Assembly (NCBI GenBank): GCA_903932145.1
Contig: CAIZFE010000053.1
Coordinates: forward strand, 45,166-109,165
Source of the DNA: an uncultured Rhodopila sp.
GTDB taxonomy: Bacteria; Pseudomonadota; Alphaproteobacteria; Acetobacterales; Acetobacteraceae
DNA: 64,000 bases
Direction of reading: 5' to 3'
Part shown: in pieces, positions 8,853-17,616 of the stretch
How positions within the stretch are numbered: position 1 is the first letter of the stretch
Layout: every line of letters starts with the position of its first letter
Position numbers and translations under genes: made by a program
The notes under the pieces: model-generated
The model's input: the letters and a program-made list of their open reading frames with translations, nothing else
The model's database searches: none
Told to the model about the DNA's origin: nothing

Positions 8853-10184
8853 TCAGAAGCGGTATTTCACGCCCAGGCTGGCCGTGTCGGCGGCGTTGGT
8901 GTATTTGCCGACAAGAACACCAGACGTTGTCGATGCCTGGGACGTCAGTTCCGCCGATGCGAAGAAGATATGCGAATAGGCTGCCTGCAACGTCAGATTC
9001 GGCAAGATATCGTACTGCGCACCGACACTGACAAGATAGCGATTGCTGTCGGGAATACGAGAGGTGCGGTTGGAATCCGTTACGGGGCTTTGATCGAAAC
9101 CGATACCACCCTGTAGCATCAACTCTTTGGTCAGATTGTAGTTGGCACCCACGGACACGGCGACCGTGTTGCGCCAGTTCTCGTTAATGGTCGAGGGCGC
9201 CGCGAACGGCGCCGAGGGTGTGACGTTGATGGACTTCAGCAGCGACCAGTCGGTCCAACTGATGTCGCTCAACAGTGCGAGTTGCGGCGTCATCTGCCAG
9301 TAAGCGCCCCCGGTCAGACTGTCCGGCAGGGTGATGCCGGTCGTGGCCGGTGAGTTCTGTGCGTTCAGGGCGCCTGCCAGCGCACTGCCGCCCGGCAGCA
9401 GGCTGTAAACCGCCGGAATCGAGATCGACTGCGTGCCCGAGATGTTGTGCTGAATGCGGCTGCGGTAATCCAGGCCAAAGCGCAGATCGGGACTCGCCTG
9501 AAACATCACACCGAGGTTGAAACCGGCCGCCGTGTCGCTGCTGGCATGCAGGTCGGCGCCCGCATCTCCGAATGCCGCCGCCGGCGTATTCAACGCCTGC
9601 GTCAACCGCGCGGTGAACACATCGATGACCGGACCGCCGCCGATCGACCATTGCTCATTGATCTTGTAGGCGGCGGACAGATTGAACTGCACGTCCGTGA
9701 TTGACGACACCAGGCTCTGATACCGGCCAACAAAATTGCTCGGATTGGTCACCCGCTGGCCGAACGGAGAGCCGGTGCCGAAACCCAGCTTGAAGTCGGG
9801 CGAGACGCTCCAGACACCGTAGATGCCGGCTGTCGCGGCCGATTCCAACAGGTTGCCGCCGGTTGTGCCTGGCGTGGTCGTGGCCGGCCCGACGAAATTG
9901 GCGCCGGAGAAGGTGCTGTTCGGGAAGATGCCATTGATCGACCCGTCGATCTCATTCTGGTTCAGCCGGACCATGCCGGCCGGGTTCGACCAGACGGTGG
10001 AGGCATCGTACGCCTTGGCGGTGTCGCCGGCGAAGCCGGTCGCCATCCAGTCGGTGTCGCCTTCACGCAATGCGAAGCCGGAAGCCTGCGCTTTGGTCGT
10101 ATAGCCGCAGCCGTAGGCGGCCAGGGCGCCGAGGGCGGTGGTGCACAGCAGCTTGCGCAAAGTCCTGTTTGGGGTGGTCGGCAT
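8853..10184 (-). CDS. OmpP1/FadL family outer-membrane transporter
   Basis: A 443-residue outer-membrane protein. It has a signal peptide (LLCTTALGALAAYGCG, then a probable cleavage after AQA near residue 34), the family NPAGM motif (SNPAGMVRL) and a C-terminal aromatic residue (VKYRF). FadL-type barrels admit long-chain fatty acids or hydrophobic aromatics. It is first in a minus-strand run leading to the acyl-CoA ligase, 69 bp downstream. GGAGG lies nine bases before the ATG. The substrate is either fatty acids or aromatic hydrocarbons; the acyl-CoA enzymes nearby favour the former. Confidence 0.9.
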   Translation of the reverse strand: MPTTPNRTLRKLLCTTALGALAAYGCGYTTKAQASGFALREGDTDWMATGFAGDTAKAYDASTVWSNPAGMVRLNQNEIDGSINGIFPNSTFSGANFVGPATTTPGTTGGNLLESAATAGIYGVWSVSPDFKLGFGTGSPFGQRVTNPSNFVGRYQSLVSSITDVQFNLSAAYKINEQWSIGGGPVIDVFTARLTQALNTPAAAFGDAGADLHASSDTAAGFNLGVMFQASPDLRFGLDYRSRIQHNISGTQSISIPAVYSLLPGGSALAGALNAQNSPATTGITLPDSLTGGAYWQMTPQLALLSDISWTDWSLLKSINVTPSAPFAAPSTINENWRNTVAVSVGANYNLTKELMLQGGIGFDQSPVTDSNRTSRIPDSNRYLVSVGAQYDILPNLTLQAAYSHIFFASAELTSQASTTSGVLVGKYTNAADTASLGVKYRF

Positions 10185-11012
10185 CCAGTCTTTCCTCCGG
10201 TTCGATGGTCATTTCGGACAGTGTCCTTGACCTATCGGGTTTTTGGTTGACGTAAGCGGAAAGCGACGTGCCCTCGCTCCATTTGGATTGCAAGAGTGAA
10301 ACAGGGGAGTGAGGCGGGCTATTCGCGGATTTAACTTTTCCAGGCACGAACAGGGGCGCTCAATGGCGCGGCCACGTCTGAGGCAGCGTATCGTTGGGAA
10401 TTACAAGTGTGCCCGGGATGGCGTGGAGCCGAGCGTGGTTCCGGGCCTGCATCCAGGGTCGACGGCCATGACGCCGGCGCGCAGTGTCGCGGCGTATTTG
10501 ATTATCCGGCCGATCACGCTGATAGTTGGGGTGATGCCGGCCGCTGGAGTCTCACTTGTTGTAAGTCCGACAGGGGGGGGCTTCGCTTCAAGATCATATC
10601 GTCGCGATCCTTGGTGGGGTGTTCCCATCTGCCAGACGCCCGTTTTTTGCCTGGATGGCTGAACCGCGCGGGCTTTGGCGTTTGACAGTCATGATCGCAT
10701 CTTGCCGATCAGGGTCGTAACCGTCACTGACGTATTTATGGTCCATTGACTGTCCTCAAGATTCAGGCGGATAGATTGGTTCTGGGGTGGCTCAAATTCT
10801 GGTGTTGATTTTATTTTTTCATCACGGGAATTTCAATTGTTAGTCGAACGTCTGTCTGCTTCCAGTGTGGTGTGTCCAATTTTTGATCTGGATTTGCGTT
10901 GAAAATGCAACTCTAGGTTCTGATCCAAAAATTCTCACAGAAACGTTTTTTGCGATCCAGGACCTAATCCGATAGAGAGATGACTACGGCTTTAAAACGT
11001 AAGGATAACAAC
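10185..11012. other. Long intergenic region between the FadL porin and the response regulator
   Basis: About 830 bases separate two divergent genes. The part near the regulator (roughly 10740-10980) is visibly richer in A and T than the surroundings and probably holds its promoter. I could not fix a -10/-35 pair with confidence. A 117-codon open frame at 10309-10662 has no recognisable domain and unconvincing composition, so I do not call it a gene. Confidence 0.5.
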
Positions 11013-11723
11013 ATGTCGTCTGCGAGACCTATTTTGATCGTCGAGGATGATGACGCGCTTCGGCAGGTGTTGGCCGACCAGGTCGCCGCCGGCGGTTTCT
11101 TCCAATCGGTTGAGGCGGCCACGCTGGACGAGGCCAGCCGCTTTCTGGGAGCTCCCGAGGCTCGGTTTGACTCCATCATCCTGGATGTCAGCCTGCCCGA
11201 CGGTGATGGCCGTGATTTCTGCGCCAAAATTCGCAAGCAGGGGCATTCGATGCCCATCATCATGCTGACCGGGGCGACCAGCGAAAGCGATGTCATCAGC
11301 GGCCTGAATTCCGGCGCCAACGACTACATCGCCAAACCGTTTCGCGCCAACGAACTGATCGCCCGCCTGCACGCGCAGCTTCGGTTGTTCGACACCAGCG
11401 AAGACGCGGTGTTTACCATCGGGCCCTACACCTTCCGCCCCGCGGCGAAATTGCTGATCGGCGCCGGCGACCGGAAACAGCGGCTGCGGCTGACCGCGAA
11501 GGAAGTCGATATCCTCAAATTCCTGTATCGCCACGCAAATAAAGTGGTGTCGCGCCAGGTGCTGCTGGACGAAGTCTGGGGCTACAACGCCGGGGTAACG
11601 ACCCACACGCTGGAAACCCATGTTTACCGGCTCCGCCAGAAGATTGAGGTCGATCCGAGTAACTGTCGTCTGCTGATGACGGCGCCGGGCGGTTACAAAC
11701 TCGATCCGACCGTAGCCGAATAG
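11013..11723 (+). CDS. OmpR/PhoB-family response regulator
   Basis: A 236-residue two-component regulator. The receiver domain has the acidic pair EDDD, the phosphorylation site in IILDVSLPDGDG and the conserved lysine in AKPF. The C-terminal winged helix contains LTAKEVDILKFLYRHANKVV and HTLETHVYRLRQKIE. The chosen ATG has AAGGA seven bases upstream; an in-frame ATG at 10980 would add eleven residues. No histidine kinase gene is adjacent, so the partner is unknown and this is an orphan regulator within the window. Confidence 0.92.
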   Translation: MSSARPILIVEDDDALRQVLADQVAAGGFFQSVEAATLDEASRFLGAPEARFDSIILDVSLPDGDGRDFCAKIRKQGHSMPIIMLTGATSESDVISGLNSGANDYIAKPFRANELIARLHAQLRLFDTSEDAVFTIGPYTFRPAAKLLIGAGDRKQRLRLTAKEVDILKFLYRHANKVVSRQVLLDEVWGYNAGVTTHTLETHVYRLRQKIEVDPSNCRLLMTAPGGYKLDPTVAE

Positions 11724-11772
11724 GGGCGGGCGTACCTCTCAGCGCCTCGGCAAGCGCTTGTCGAACGCCGGC

Positions 11773-11845
11773 CCGCATCCCGAGACTCTATCGGGTGCGG
11801 CCGGGTTTGGCTTTACCGTCCGGGATAGTGGTGTCGGTCCCGGAC
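11773..11845 (+). terminator. Two consecutive hairpins after the response regulator
   Basis: The first hairpin (11773-11800) pairs CCGCA-CCCGA with TCGGG-TGCGG. The second (11818-11845) pairs GTCCGGGA with TCCCGGAC perfectly across a 12-base loop. Neither is followed by a strong T-run, so termination is probable rather than certain. Confidence 0.4.
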
Positions 11846-11930
11846 GAGAGTAACAATTCGTCCAAGGTCCACATCTTCGGATCGCGCCGTGACGCCCCAT
11901 GTGTGGTGGGCATCGCGGAGAGCAAGTTCC

Positions 11931-12170
11931 ATGTCCAAACTTCACTATAAGGTTGTCGCACACGACGGAGGCTGGGCGTATCGCCTTGATGGGGTGTTCT
12001 CGGAACCGTTTCCCACCATGGCAGCCGCTTTGGCTGCGGCGAGGCGCGTCGCCGCCGAACAGCACGTTCCTGGCGATACGCGATGGATCGAATATCAGGA
12101 TCAGGCCGGCAAATGGCACACCGAGTTATCGCGGGGCAGCGACCGGCCGGACGCTGACGTAGAGGCGTGA
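11931..12170 (+). CDS. Small DUF2188-like protein
   Basis: A 79-residue protein beginning MSKLHYKVVAHDGGWAYRLDG, followed by an alanine-rich helix (TMAAALAAARRVAAE) and a short strand (RWIEYQDQAGKWH). This strand-helix-strand pattern with an aromatic VxxHxGGW start resembles DUF2188, a family without an established function. The frame is open from 11889, but the ATG at 11931 begins the conserved part. It stands alone between the response regulator and convergent minus-strand genes. Confidence 0.6.
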   Translation: MSKLHYKVVAHDGGWAYRLDGVFSEPFPTMAAALAAARRVAAEQHVPGDTRWIEYQDQAGKWHTELSRGSDRPDADVEA

Positions 12171-12199
12171 GGCCGAACCCTGCCGACGCTCACGCGGCC

Positions 12200-12505
12200 T
12201 CAGGATGGCGTGGCCCAACCGATCGGCTTGACGAAATCAGCCTCGTCCCGCGCATCCGGTGCGGTCGGACCTTGTGCGATCATGTTATCCACCAGCACGA
12301 CGCTGTCGGCGTCGCGGTTCCATATCGGGTGTGGTGCTGAATCGTCGGTCGGGTCAGGTGCGGCGGTGTCAAAGCCCGGTGAGGTGACGAGGTCGATCAA
12401 CACGGCAACCGCGACGTCCCTGGCGAAGCCCTGCGCGACGGCGGCATCTACCAGCGCGCTCAGGCGTGGCAACAGAAAGTCGCGGGCTGGTGAAGCCGTG
12501 GTCAT
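12200..12505 (-). CDS. Hypothetical protein
   Basis: A 101-residue protein from the ATG at 12505. The first half is a predicted helical region (FLLPRLSALVDAAVAQGFAR, then DVAVAVLIDLVTS); the second half is acidic and proline-rich with a hydrophobic VVLVDNMIA stretch. It lies 55 bp downstream of the hydroxyacid dehydrogenase gene on the same strand and may be co-transcribed. I do not recognise the family. Confidence 0.55.
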   Translation of the reverse strand: MTTASPARDFLLPRLSALVDAAVAQGFARDVAVAVLIDLVTSPGFDTAAPDPTDDSAPHPIWNRDADSVVLVDNMIAQGPTAPDARDEADFVKPIGWATPS

Positions 12506-12560
12506 GGGGTACGTCCTTCGAGGTCGCGAGGGTCGCAAGCGAAGCGGCCGAACCGGTCGA

Positions 12561-13520
12561 TCAGTAGCCGGCCGATCGGTCCACGACTTCTTTCAGCGGC
12601 TGGCCGTCGAGGAAACGGCCCAAATTATCGACAAACAGTTTCGCCACGATGCTGTCGCGATGTGGGTGCGGGCCGCCGATATGCGGCAGCACCAGGATAC
12701 CGTCGGCCGCCCAGAACGGGTGATCCTTTGGCAGCGGCTCTTGCCGGAACACATCCAGGATCGCGCCGGCAATGGTCTTGTTCTTCACGGCCGTGATCAG
12801 GTCGGCGTCCTTGATCAAATGGCCGCGCCCGAAATTCAGCAACCACGCGCCCGGCTTCATCTGCGCCAGTCGGCCCGCATCGATAAAATTGTCGGTCTCC
12901 GGTGTGGCCGGCAGCAGCAACAGGACGAAGTCGGATGCGGCCAGAATCTCGTTGGTCCGGTCTGACGGCAGAACCTGCTCCACATGCGGCATCGGGGCCG
13001 GACGCCGCTTCGTGCCGATCACGCGCATGCCCAGCGCACTCGCCAACCGAGCGACTTCCTGCCCGATGGCGCCAAGCCCGAGGATACCCAGCGTCTTGCC
13101 GTTCAGTGGCGTGGCCACGCGGTGCCGCCAAAGGCTGTCGCGGTTGTCCTCGACAATCGCGGCGTAGGGTTTGGTGATGTGGAACAGCGCGGCCAGGATG
13201 TTCTCCGGCATCGACTCCTTGTGGGTTCCGCGCGCGCAGGTCAGCGTCAGGCCGGGAGGTAGGTCGGGCAGGGCGATCCAGCCTTCCACGCCGGCGGTCA
13301 TCGATTGCGCCCATTTCAGGTTCGGCATGGTCGGCAGCACGCCGGCCGGAACGCCCGGCGACAGCAGCACGGAGGTGTTCGCCCGCTGCGTATCCGAGGG
13401 CAGGTCCTTGCGGCTGAGCGTGTCGATGGCGACGCGATCCGACAGACCGGCTTTGGCAATGGCGTCGATGTAGGCGCTGGTGGAATCGGTCCACAACAGG
13501 AGATGGGGCATGTTACGCAT
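12561..13520 (-). CDS. D-isomer-specific 2-hydroxyacid dehydrogenase, GhrA-like
   Basis: A 319-residue NAD(P)-dependent reductase. The Rossmann motif is LGILGLGAIGQEVARLA near residue 147. The substrate-binding arginine is in NFGRGHLI, the catalytic glutamate region in DVFRQEPLP and the catalytic histidine in LPHIGGPH. The WAQSMTAGVEGW stretch is typical of glyoxylate/hydroxypyruvate reductase A. The ATG is preceded by GAGGAG. The reaction inferred from the family is reduction of glyoxylate, hydroxypyruvate or a related 2-keto acid in the cytoplasm. Confidence 0.88.
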   Translation of the reverse strand: MRNMPHLLLWTDSTSAYIDAIAKAGLSDRVAIDTLSRKDLPSDTQRANTSVLLSPGVPAGVLPTMPNLKWAQSMTAGVEGWIALPDLPPGLTLTCARGTHKESMPENILAALFHITKPYAAIVEDNRDSLWRHRVATPLNGKTLGILGLGAIGQEVARLASALGMRVIGTKRRPAPMPHVEQVLPSDRTNEILAASDFVLLLLPATPETDNFIDAGRLAQMKPGAWLLNFGRGHLIKDADLITAVKNKTIAGAILDVFRQEPLPKDHPFWAADGILVLPHIGGPHPHRDSIVAKLFVDNLGRFLDGQPLKEVVDRSAGY

Positions 13521-13621
13521 ATGGGCGGCTCCTCAGGATTTGAACCAGCTTAGGACAGCCGGAGCCGGAGAGCCAACCGGTGGCACGATGCGCGGATACT
13601 TCACGCATCGTGCCAGGTTTT

Positions 13622-14311
13622 TCAGGCGGCCGTCGGGTAGTTGGACGGGAACATTGCCCGCTTGGCGTCCTCGTCCATTTCGGTCTTGAACGTGTGATCG
13701 GTGCCAACCGCCCGGGCGCGCGCAACCGCAGGACGGGCGTTGATGGCATCGAACCAGCGCTTGATGTTCGGATAGGCCGCCAGCGGATCGGTGCCGCCGA
13801 GGACGGTGGTCGCCCGATCGATCCAGCCCCAGGCCGAGATGTCGGCGATGGTCAGGCTGTCACCGACGATGAACGTCCGTCCTTCAAGGTGCTTGTCCAG
13901 CACTTCGTAGTGACGCTCGGTTTCGCGGCGATAACGGTTGATCGCGTACGGCAGTTGCTCCGGCGCGGCGCGCTGGAAATGCACGGCCTGGCCCGAATAC
14001 GGCCCGATGCCGGTGCCGATGAACATCAGCCAGGACAGCAATTCGCCACGATCCGCGGCCGAACCCATCAGCTTGCCGGTCTTCTCGCCGAGATAGATCA
14101 GGATCGCGGTCGAATCGAACACGCGAGAGCCCGTGTCGGTATCAACGATCGCCGGCAGTTTGCCATTCGGGTTGATGGCGCGAAACGCATCAGCATGCTG
14201 TTCGCCGCGCCTCGTGTCCACCGGAACGATTTCATAGGGCGTTCCTGTCTCTTCCAGAAACAGCGATATCTTCATCGGGTTGGGCGTCGGGTGGTAGTAA
14301 AAGCGGATCAT
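13622..14311 (-). CDS. Glutathione S-transferase family protein
   Basis: A 229-residue protein with an N-terminal thioredoxin-fold domain (YYHPTPNPMKISLFLEETG, INPNGKLPAIVD, FDSTAILIYLGEK) and a C-terminal all-helical domain with the N-capping motif VGDSLTIADISAWGW. It is related to the YfcG/Ure2p-like nucleophilic GSTs. The frame is open further upstream, but the ATG at 14311 has AAGGA at ideal spacing and sits ten bases after the stop of the peroxiredoxin-like gene. The two are probably one operon, which fits peroxide or electrophile detoxification. Confidence 0.9.
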   Translation of the reverse strand: MIRFYYHPTPNPMKISLFLEETGTPYEIVPVDTRRGEQHADAFRAINPNGKLPAIVDTDTGSRVFDSTAILIYLGEKTGKLMGSAADRGELLSWLMFIGTGIGPYSGQAVHFQRAAPEQLPYAINRYRRETERHYEVLDKHLEGRTFIVGDSLTIADISAWGWIDRATTVLGGTDPLAAYPNIKRWFDAINARPAVARARAVGTDHTFKTEMDEDAKRAMFPSNYPTAA

Positions 14312-14321
14312 GGTGTTTCCT

Positions 14322-14966
14322 TTATAGATTGCGTAGCACGTCAAGCGCCGCGTCGACCTCTGGCCGGTGCGTGTAGTCCGGATCGGCTTCCGCCATGGCA
14401 ACGACACCGTCGCGGCCGATAACGATCCGAGCGGGTATCGATAATCGCCAGCTTTCGTCGCCATTGTAACGAGGCAGATCGACGCCGATTGTCTTGTAAA
14501 CCTCGATCAGGTCGTCCGGCAGGCGGAACGTCAGCCCCAGGCTGTCACCAACCTGATTGTCGTGGTCGGTCAGGATTGGAAAGCTCAGTTTCTGTGCCCC
14601 CGCACCCGGTTTGGTGAATTCAGGCAATTGCGGGCACAGCACGACGAGGCTGGCTCCGAGGGCTTCGATTTGGGGCAGTACTGCTTGCAAAGCATCCAGC
14701 TCATGCCGGCAGTACGGTCACCAAAAGCCCCGAAAAATGCCTACCACAACGGGTCCGGCGCTCAATAGGGCAGACAGCACGACCATCTGGCCGTTCTGGT
14801 CGTTCAAAGCGAAGTCGGACACCTTGGCGCCGGGCTTGATCACCCGGTCCAGAATGCCCGATCCGCGTAGCCGTACTGTCGCGTCATGCATGATGGTTTG
14901 CAGCGCGGGTGGAATGCGTTTTGCCGACGCCTCCCGCGTTGCCGCCAGTGTCGCTTCCAAATTCAT
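14322..14966 (-). CDS. Peroxiredoxin-like selenoprotein with in-frame TGA at the catalytic position
   Basis: Read with the TGA at 14718-14720 as selenocysteine, this is one 214-residue AhpC/TSA-type peroxiredoxin-like protein. Residue 83 is the TGA codon, in the context FRGFW-U-PYCRHEL; relatives have RGxWCPYC there. The thioredoxin fold continues normally on both sides of the codon (KVSDFALNDQNGQMVVLSA before, LVVLCPQLPEF and IPARIVIGRDGVVA after). The ATG has GGAGA at good spacing. A SECIS-like hairpin follows the TGA immediately. Conventional gene calling would give two fragments, at 14718-14966 and 14322-14690. The likely role is thiol- or selenol-based peroxide or disulfide reduction, with the GST gene ten bases downstream. 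The alternative is a nonsense mutation. Confidence 0.85.
14678..14720 (-). promoter_or_regulatory. Bacterial SECIS-like element beginning at the in-frame TGA
   Basis: On the minus strand, two bases after the TGA, GTACTGC (14715-14709) pairs perfectly with GCAGTAC (14684-14678). Inside it, GGCAT (14707-14703) pairs with ATGCT (14695-14691), closing a seven-base apical loop GAGCTGG that starts with G. Fifteen bases lie between the TGA and the loop. A G at the start of the loop and this spacing are the hallmarks of bacterial SECIS elements, which recruit SelB. The lower stem is asymmetric (one base against TTGCAA). Confidence 0.75.
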
Positions 14967-15073
14967 GATTGTTCTCCGGTTGGACGGTTGCCCCGAGGTG
15001 TGGAGTTCCCCTGTACCCGAGGGGCGGCCCATCGTCGGCTCTCCCGCGGTATTGGTTCGGATCGCCCGATCGA

Positions 15074-16042
15074 TCATGGCGTCTCCGGTTGTCTTGACGC
15101 AAAGCGTTGGACAACACCAATCGCTGTCAGCAAGCCCACCGTTACCAGCACAACCCCGAGTATTTGCTCGGTTGTCGGGATTTCACCCAGGATGGGAATG
15201 CCGATCAGTATCGATATCGCCGGTACCGAGGCCGGGAACAGCACGGCGCGGCTGACGCCCAGCACACGGATCGCGTGACTGTAGCCGACAATGCCAACGG
15301 CGCCTTGCAAGCCGCCCTGGATCAAACCTTGAACGACCAGTGTCTCGACCGGCAACGAACGCCAATGCGGTAAGCCTACGAACAGCAGGTAGTAAGGGAT
15401 CATGATCAATGCGGACAGCACGGAGACGACGGCGATGGCGCGCAACGCCTCCAGCCGCCAAAGCCGCAGCAGCACGGTGAAGCCGGCCCACATCAGGCTG
15501 GAGCCGATAAACAGAAGATCGCCGATCCAGGTTTGGCTGCCGGGGGACGCGGTCAGGCCGTGCCAACTGATCAGCACGATACCGGAGATGACCAGTGCGG
15601 CGCCGACCAGATGGGCGGTACCCAGCCGCTCCCGCAGAAACAGTCCCGCCATGATCGTGCTGGCAACGGTGACGGTGGCCGGCGCGATCACGCCGCCATG
15701 GGCCAACGGCGCGAACGCGTAACCGGCTGCTTGCGGCAGAATGAACAGAGGACCGCCCAGAAGCAGTAGCGCCATGCCGCGCGGCCAGCCGATGCCGGCC
15801 AGAGAGAACACGCCGTAGCGGATCAGAACCGGCAGCAGGATCGCGCCGGCCACGGTAAACCGCAGCAAAGTGAGGTCCGCCGCGTACATCCCGTTCAGAA
15901 TGCCCACCCGCGACCACGCAAAAGAAACCGCCGCGCTGATTGCCAGCAAACAGCCACAGAACAGGCCGAACGCCTCGCTGTTGGTGTCGAATGTCGCCCG
16001 AACCGGTGGTGCCGGCAGGGTCATGGACGGATCGGTCGGCAC
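15074..16042 (-). CDS. EamA/DMT-family transporter
   Basis: A 322-residue integral membrane protein with about ten hydrophobic segments in two EamA repeats (for example ALLLLGGPLFILPQAAGYAF and ILGVVLVTVGLLTAIGVV). Drug/metabolite transporters of this type usually export amino acids or other small metabolites. I chose GTG at 16042 because AGGAG lies six bases before it; another GTG at 16066 and an ATG at 16024 are possible. It is transcribed away from the LysR gene across a 105-bp gap, a classic regulator-target layout. Confidence 0.88.
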   Translation of the reverse strand: MPTDPSMTLPAPPVRATFDTNSEAFGLFCGCLLAISAAVSFAWSRVGILNGMYAADLTLLRFTVAGAILLPVLIRYGVFSLAGIGWPRGMALLLLGGPLFILPQAAGYAFAPLAHGGVIAPATVTVASTIMAGLFLRERLGTAHLVGAALVISGIVLISWHGLTASPGSQTWIGDLLFIGSSLMWAGFTVLLRLWRLEALRAIAVVSVLSALIMIPYYLLFVGLPHWRSLPVETLVVQGLIQGGLQGAVGIVGYSHAIRVLGVSRAVLFPASVPAISILIGIPILGEIPTTEQILGVVLVTVGLLTAIGVVQRFASRQPETP

Positions 16043-16147
16043 GCGGCACTCCTGCTGGATCGTCACCCTGATCCATGCGGTTGCAAAAGGGAACGCCCGG
16101 CGGTTGGATAGGACCTATACGCTGGACGTATGGATGGGAGAGCCGAG

Positions 16148-17053
16148 ATGGATTTTCTGGCCGGCATGAAGCTGTTCGTCCGCGTCGCCGAAACCGGCGG
16201 CTTCAGTGCGGTCGCCCGGCAGGCCGCGACCACTCAGCCCACTGTCAGCCGCACCGTCGCGGCGCTGGAGACGCACCTGGGCGTCCGGCTGCTGAACCGG
16301 TCCAGCCGGGCGGTCACGCTGACCGAGGACGGACGTGCGTTTTATGCCCGGGCGACCGCGGCATTGGAGGCGATCGCCGAGGCCGAGGCATCCGTCGGCC
16401 GGCGGCATGGCCAGCCGTCCGGACTGTTGCGTCTGGGGACCCCGGTCGCGTTCGGGCGCCTGCACGTCGCGCCGCGTCTGCCGGCGTTTCTGGCGCAATA
16501 CCAGGATGTGGAGATCGATCTGTCGATGACCGACGCGTTCGTCGATCTGGTGGGGGGCGGCCTGGATATGGTCGTCCGTGTCGGCACGCTGGAGGACCCG
16601 TCGCTGATCGCCCGCCGGATCGGCACGACAAGGCGGGTGACGGTTGCGTCGGCGGAGTATCTCGCGCGCCGGGGCGTGCCGATGGTGCCGGCCGATCTGA
16701 GCGGACACGACTGCATCGTTTACACGCGGCTGGCGACCGGCAACCGGTGGCATTTTGGCGGGACCGGCGGTTCGGTCAGCGTCGATGTGCGGGGGCGATT
16801 CAGGGCGGATAATTCCGAAGCGGTACGGGAGGCGGTGATCGCCGGTGCCGGGATAGCGGTTATCCCGGTATGGATGTTCACCGACGAGATCGTGACGGGA
16901 CGGGTGCGGATTGTTTTGGACTCGTTCGAACCCAGTGCGTTGCCGATCCATGCGGTGTATCCGTCGCGGCGGCAGGTTCCGGCGAAGGTGCGGGCGATGA
17001 TCGATTATCTCGCGGCGGGGTTCGCGGCGTCGCCGCTGCTGTCCGGGGTCTGA
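16148..17053 (+). CDS. LysR-family transcriptional regulator
   Basis: A 301-residue regulator with the N-terminal helix-turn-helix (FVRVAETGGFSAVARQAATT, then QPTVSRTVAALE) and a type 2 periplasmic-binding-like effector domain (GLLRLGTPVAFGRLHVAPRL, DMVVRVG, AGAGIAVIPVW). The ATG at 16148 has GGAG just upstream. It diverges from the EamA transporter gene, so control of that exporter, and perhaps of the peroxiredoxin/GST genes beyond it, is the natural inference. The effector is unknown. Confidence 0.92.
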   Translation: MDFLAGMKLFVRVAETGGFSAVARQAATTQPTVSRTVAALETHLGVRLLNRSSRAVTLTEDGRAFYARATAALEAIAEAEASVGRRHGQPSGLLRLGTPVAFGRLHVAPRLPAFLAQYQDVEIDLSMTDAFVDLVGGGLDMVVRVGTLEDPSLIARRIGTTRRVTVASAEYLARRGVPMVPADLSGHDCIVYTRLATGNRWHFGGTGGSVSVDVRGRFRADNSEAVREAVIAGAGIAVIPVWMFTDEIVTGRVRIVLDSFEPSALPIHAVYPSRRQVPAKVRAMIDYLAAGFAASPLLSGV

Positions 17054-17260
17054 TCGCCGTCAGTGCGCGGCCGATGAAGTGCCGCCGCGGCGACCATCCA
17101 GCGGGAGTTGCTACTTCGTGCGGTATCCGGGTTGGCAGGTGTCAGAGCAAAGCATTCCGGGAACGGGTCGTTGCCCACGTCTGCTGAGATCGAGCGCGGA
17201 AACTGTTGACACCCATATGTTAAAACCGGCGAGCCAATTACCGATCGCATGGAAAACTGC

Positions 17261-17616
17261 TCAGGTTTCAGTATCCAGTTGGTTTTCGGGTGGCACAAGT
17301 GATTTCAATTTGACAATCAAGTCCGGTCGTTTTCCTTGCACTGTCCGCCAAACGACGTCCAATTTCACGGCGGCATGGTTATGAATCAGCCGGTGCCGCA
17401 TTCCGATCATTTCACGCCAATCGATCTCGGGGTGTGCGTGCCAAAATGGACGGGACACTTTCGACGCAGCCTCGCCGATGACTTCAAGGCTGCGGATACC
17501 GCGCCCTGATGCAGCTTGCTTGCATTGAACTGCTTCTGATTCAGGCCGGCGACAAACTCGAGCGCATCGGTGGCGGCGAGCAGCCTATCCAGGAGCAGTG
17601 GTTCATCCCGCGACAA
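17261..17616 (-). pseudogene. HepT-like HEPN toxin (DUF86), frameshifted
   Basis: The N-terminal half (MSRDEPLLLDRLLAATDALE to KLHQGAV, from 17616) and the C-terminal half (SLEVIGEAASKVSRPFWHAH, then PEIDWREMIGMRHRLIHN) lie in different frames. They rejoin if one base is restored near 17500, where GCGGTATCCGC probably was GCGGTNATCCGC. The catalytic HEPN motif R-x4-H (RHRLIH) is intact in the downstream frame. The start overlaps the nucleotidyltransferase gene by 14 bases, the usual MntA-HepT layout. HepT toxins are RNases neutralised by their MNT partner; this copy should be inactive unless the shift is a sequencing error. Confidence 0.85.

Noticed and set aside
10309..10662. Possible 117-codon gene in the gap before the response regulator
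   Set aside because: No ribosome site, no domain and no conserved pattern. The opposite strand also has an open frame here, as expected in GC-rich DNA.
14322..14690. Separate gene for the downstream half of the peroxiredoxin
   Set aside because: It would begin in the middle of a thioredoxin fold, lacks its own ribosome site and lies in the same frame as the upstream half. The single selenocysteine gene explains it better.
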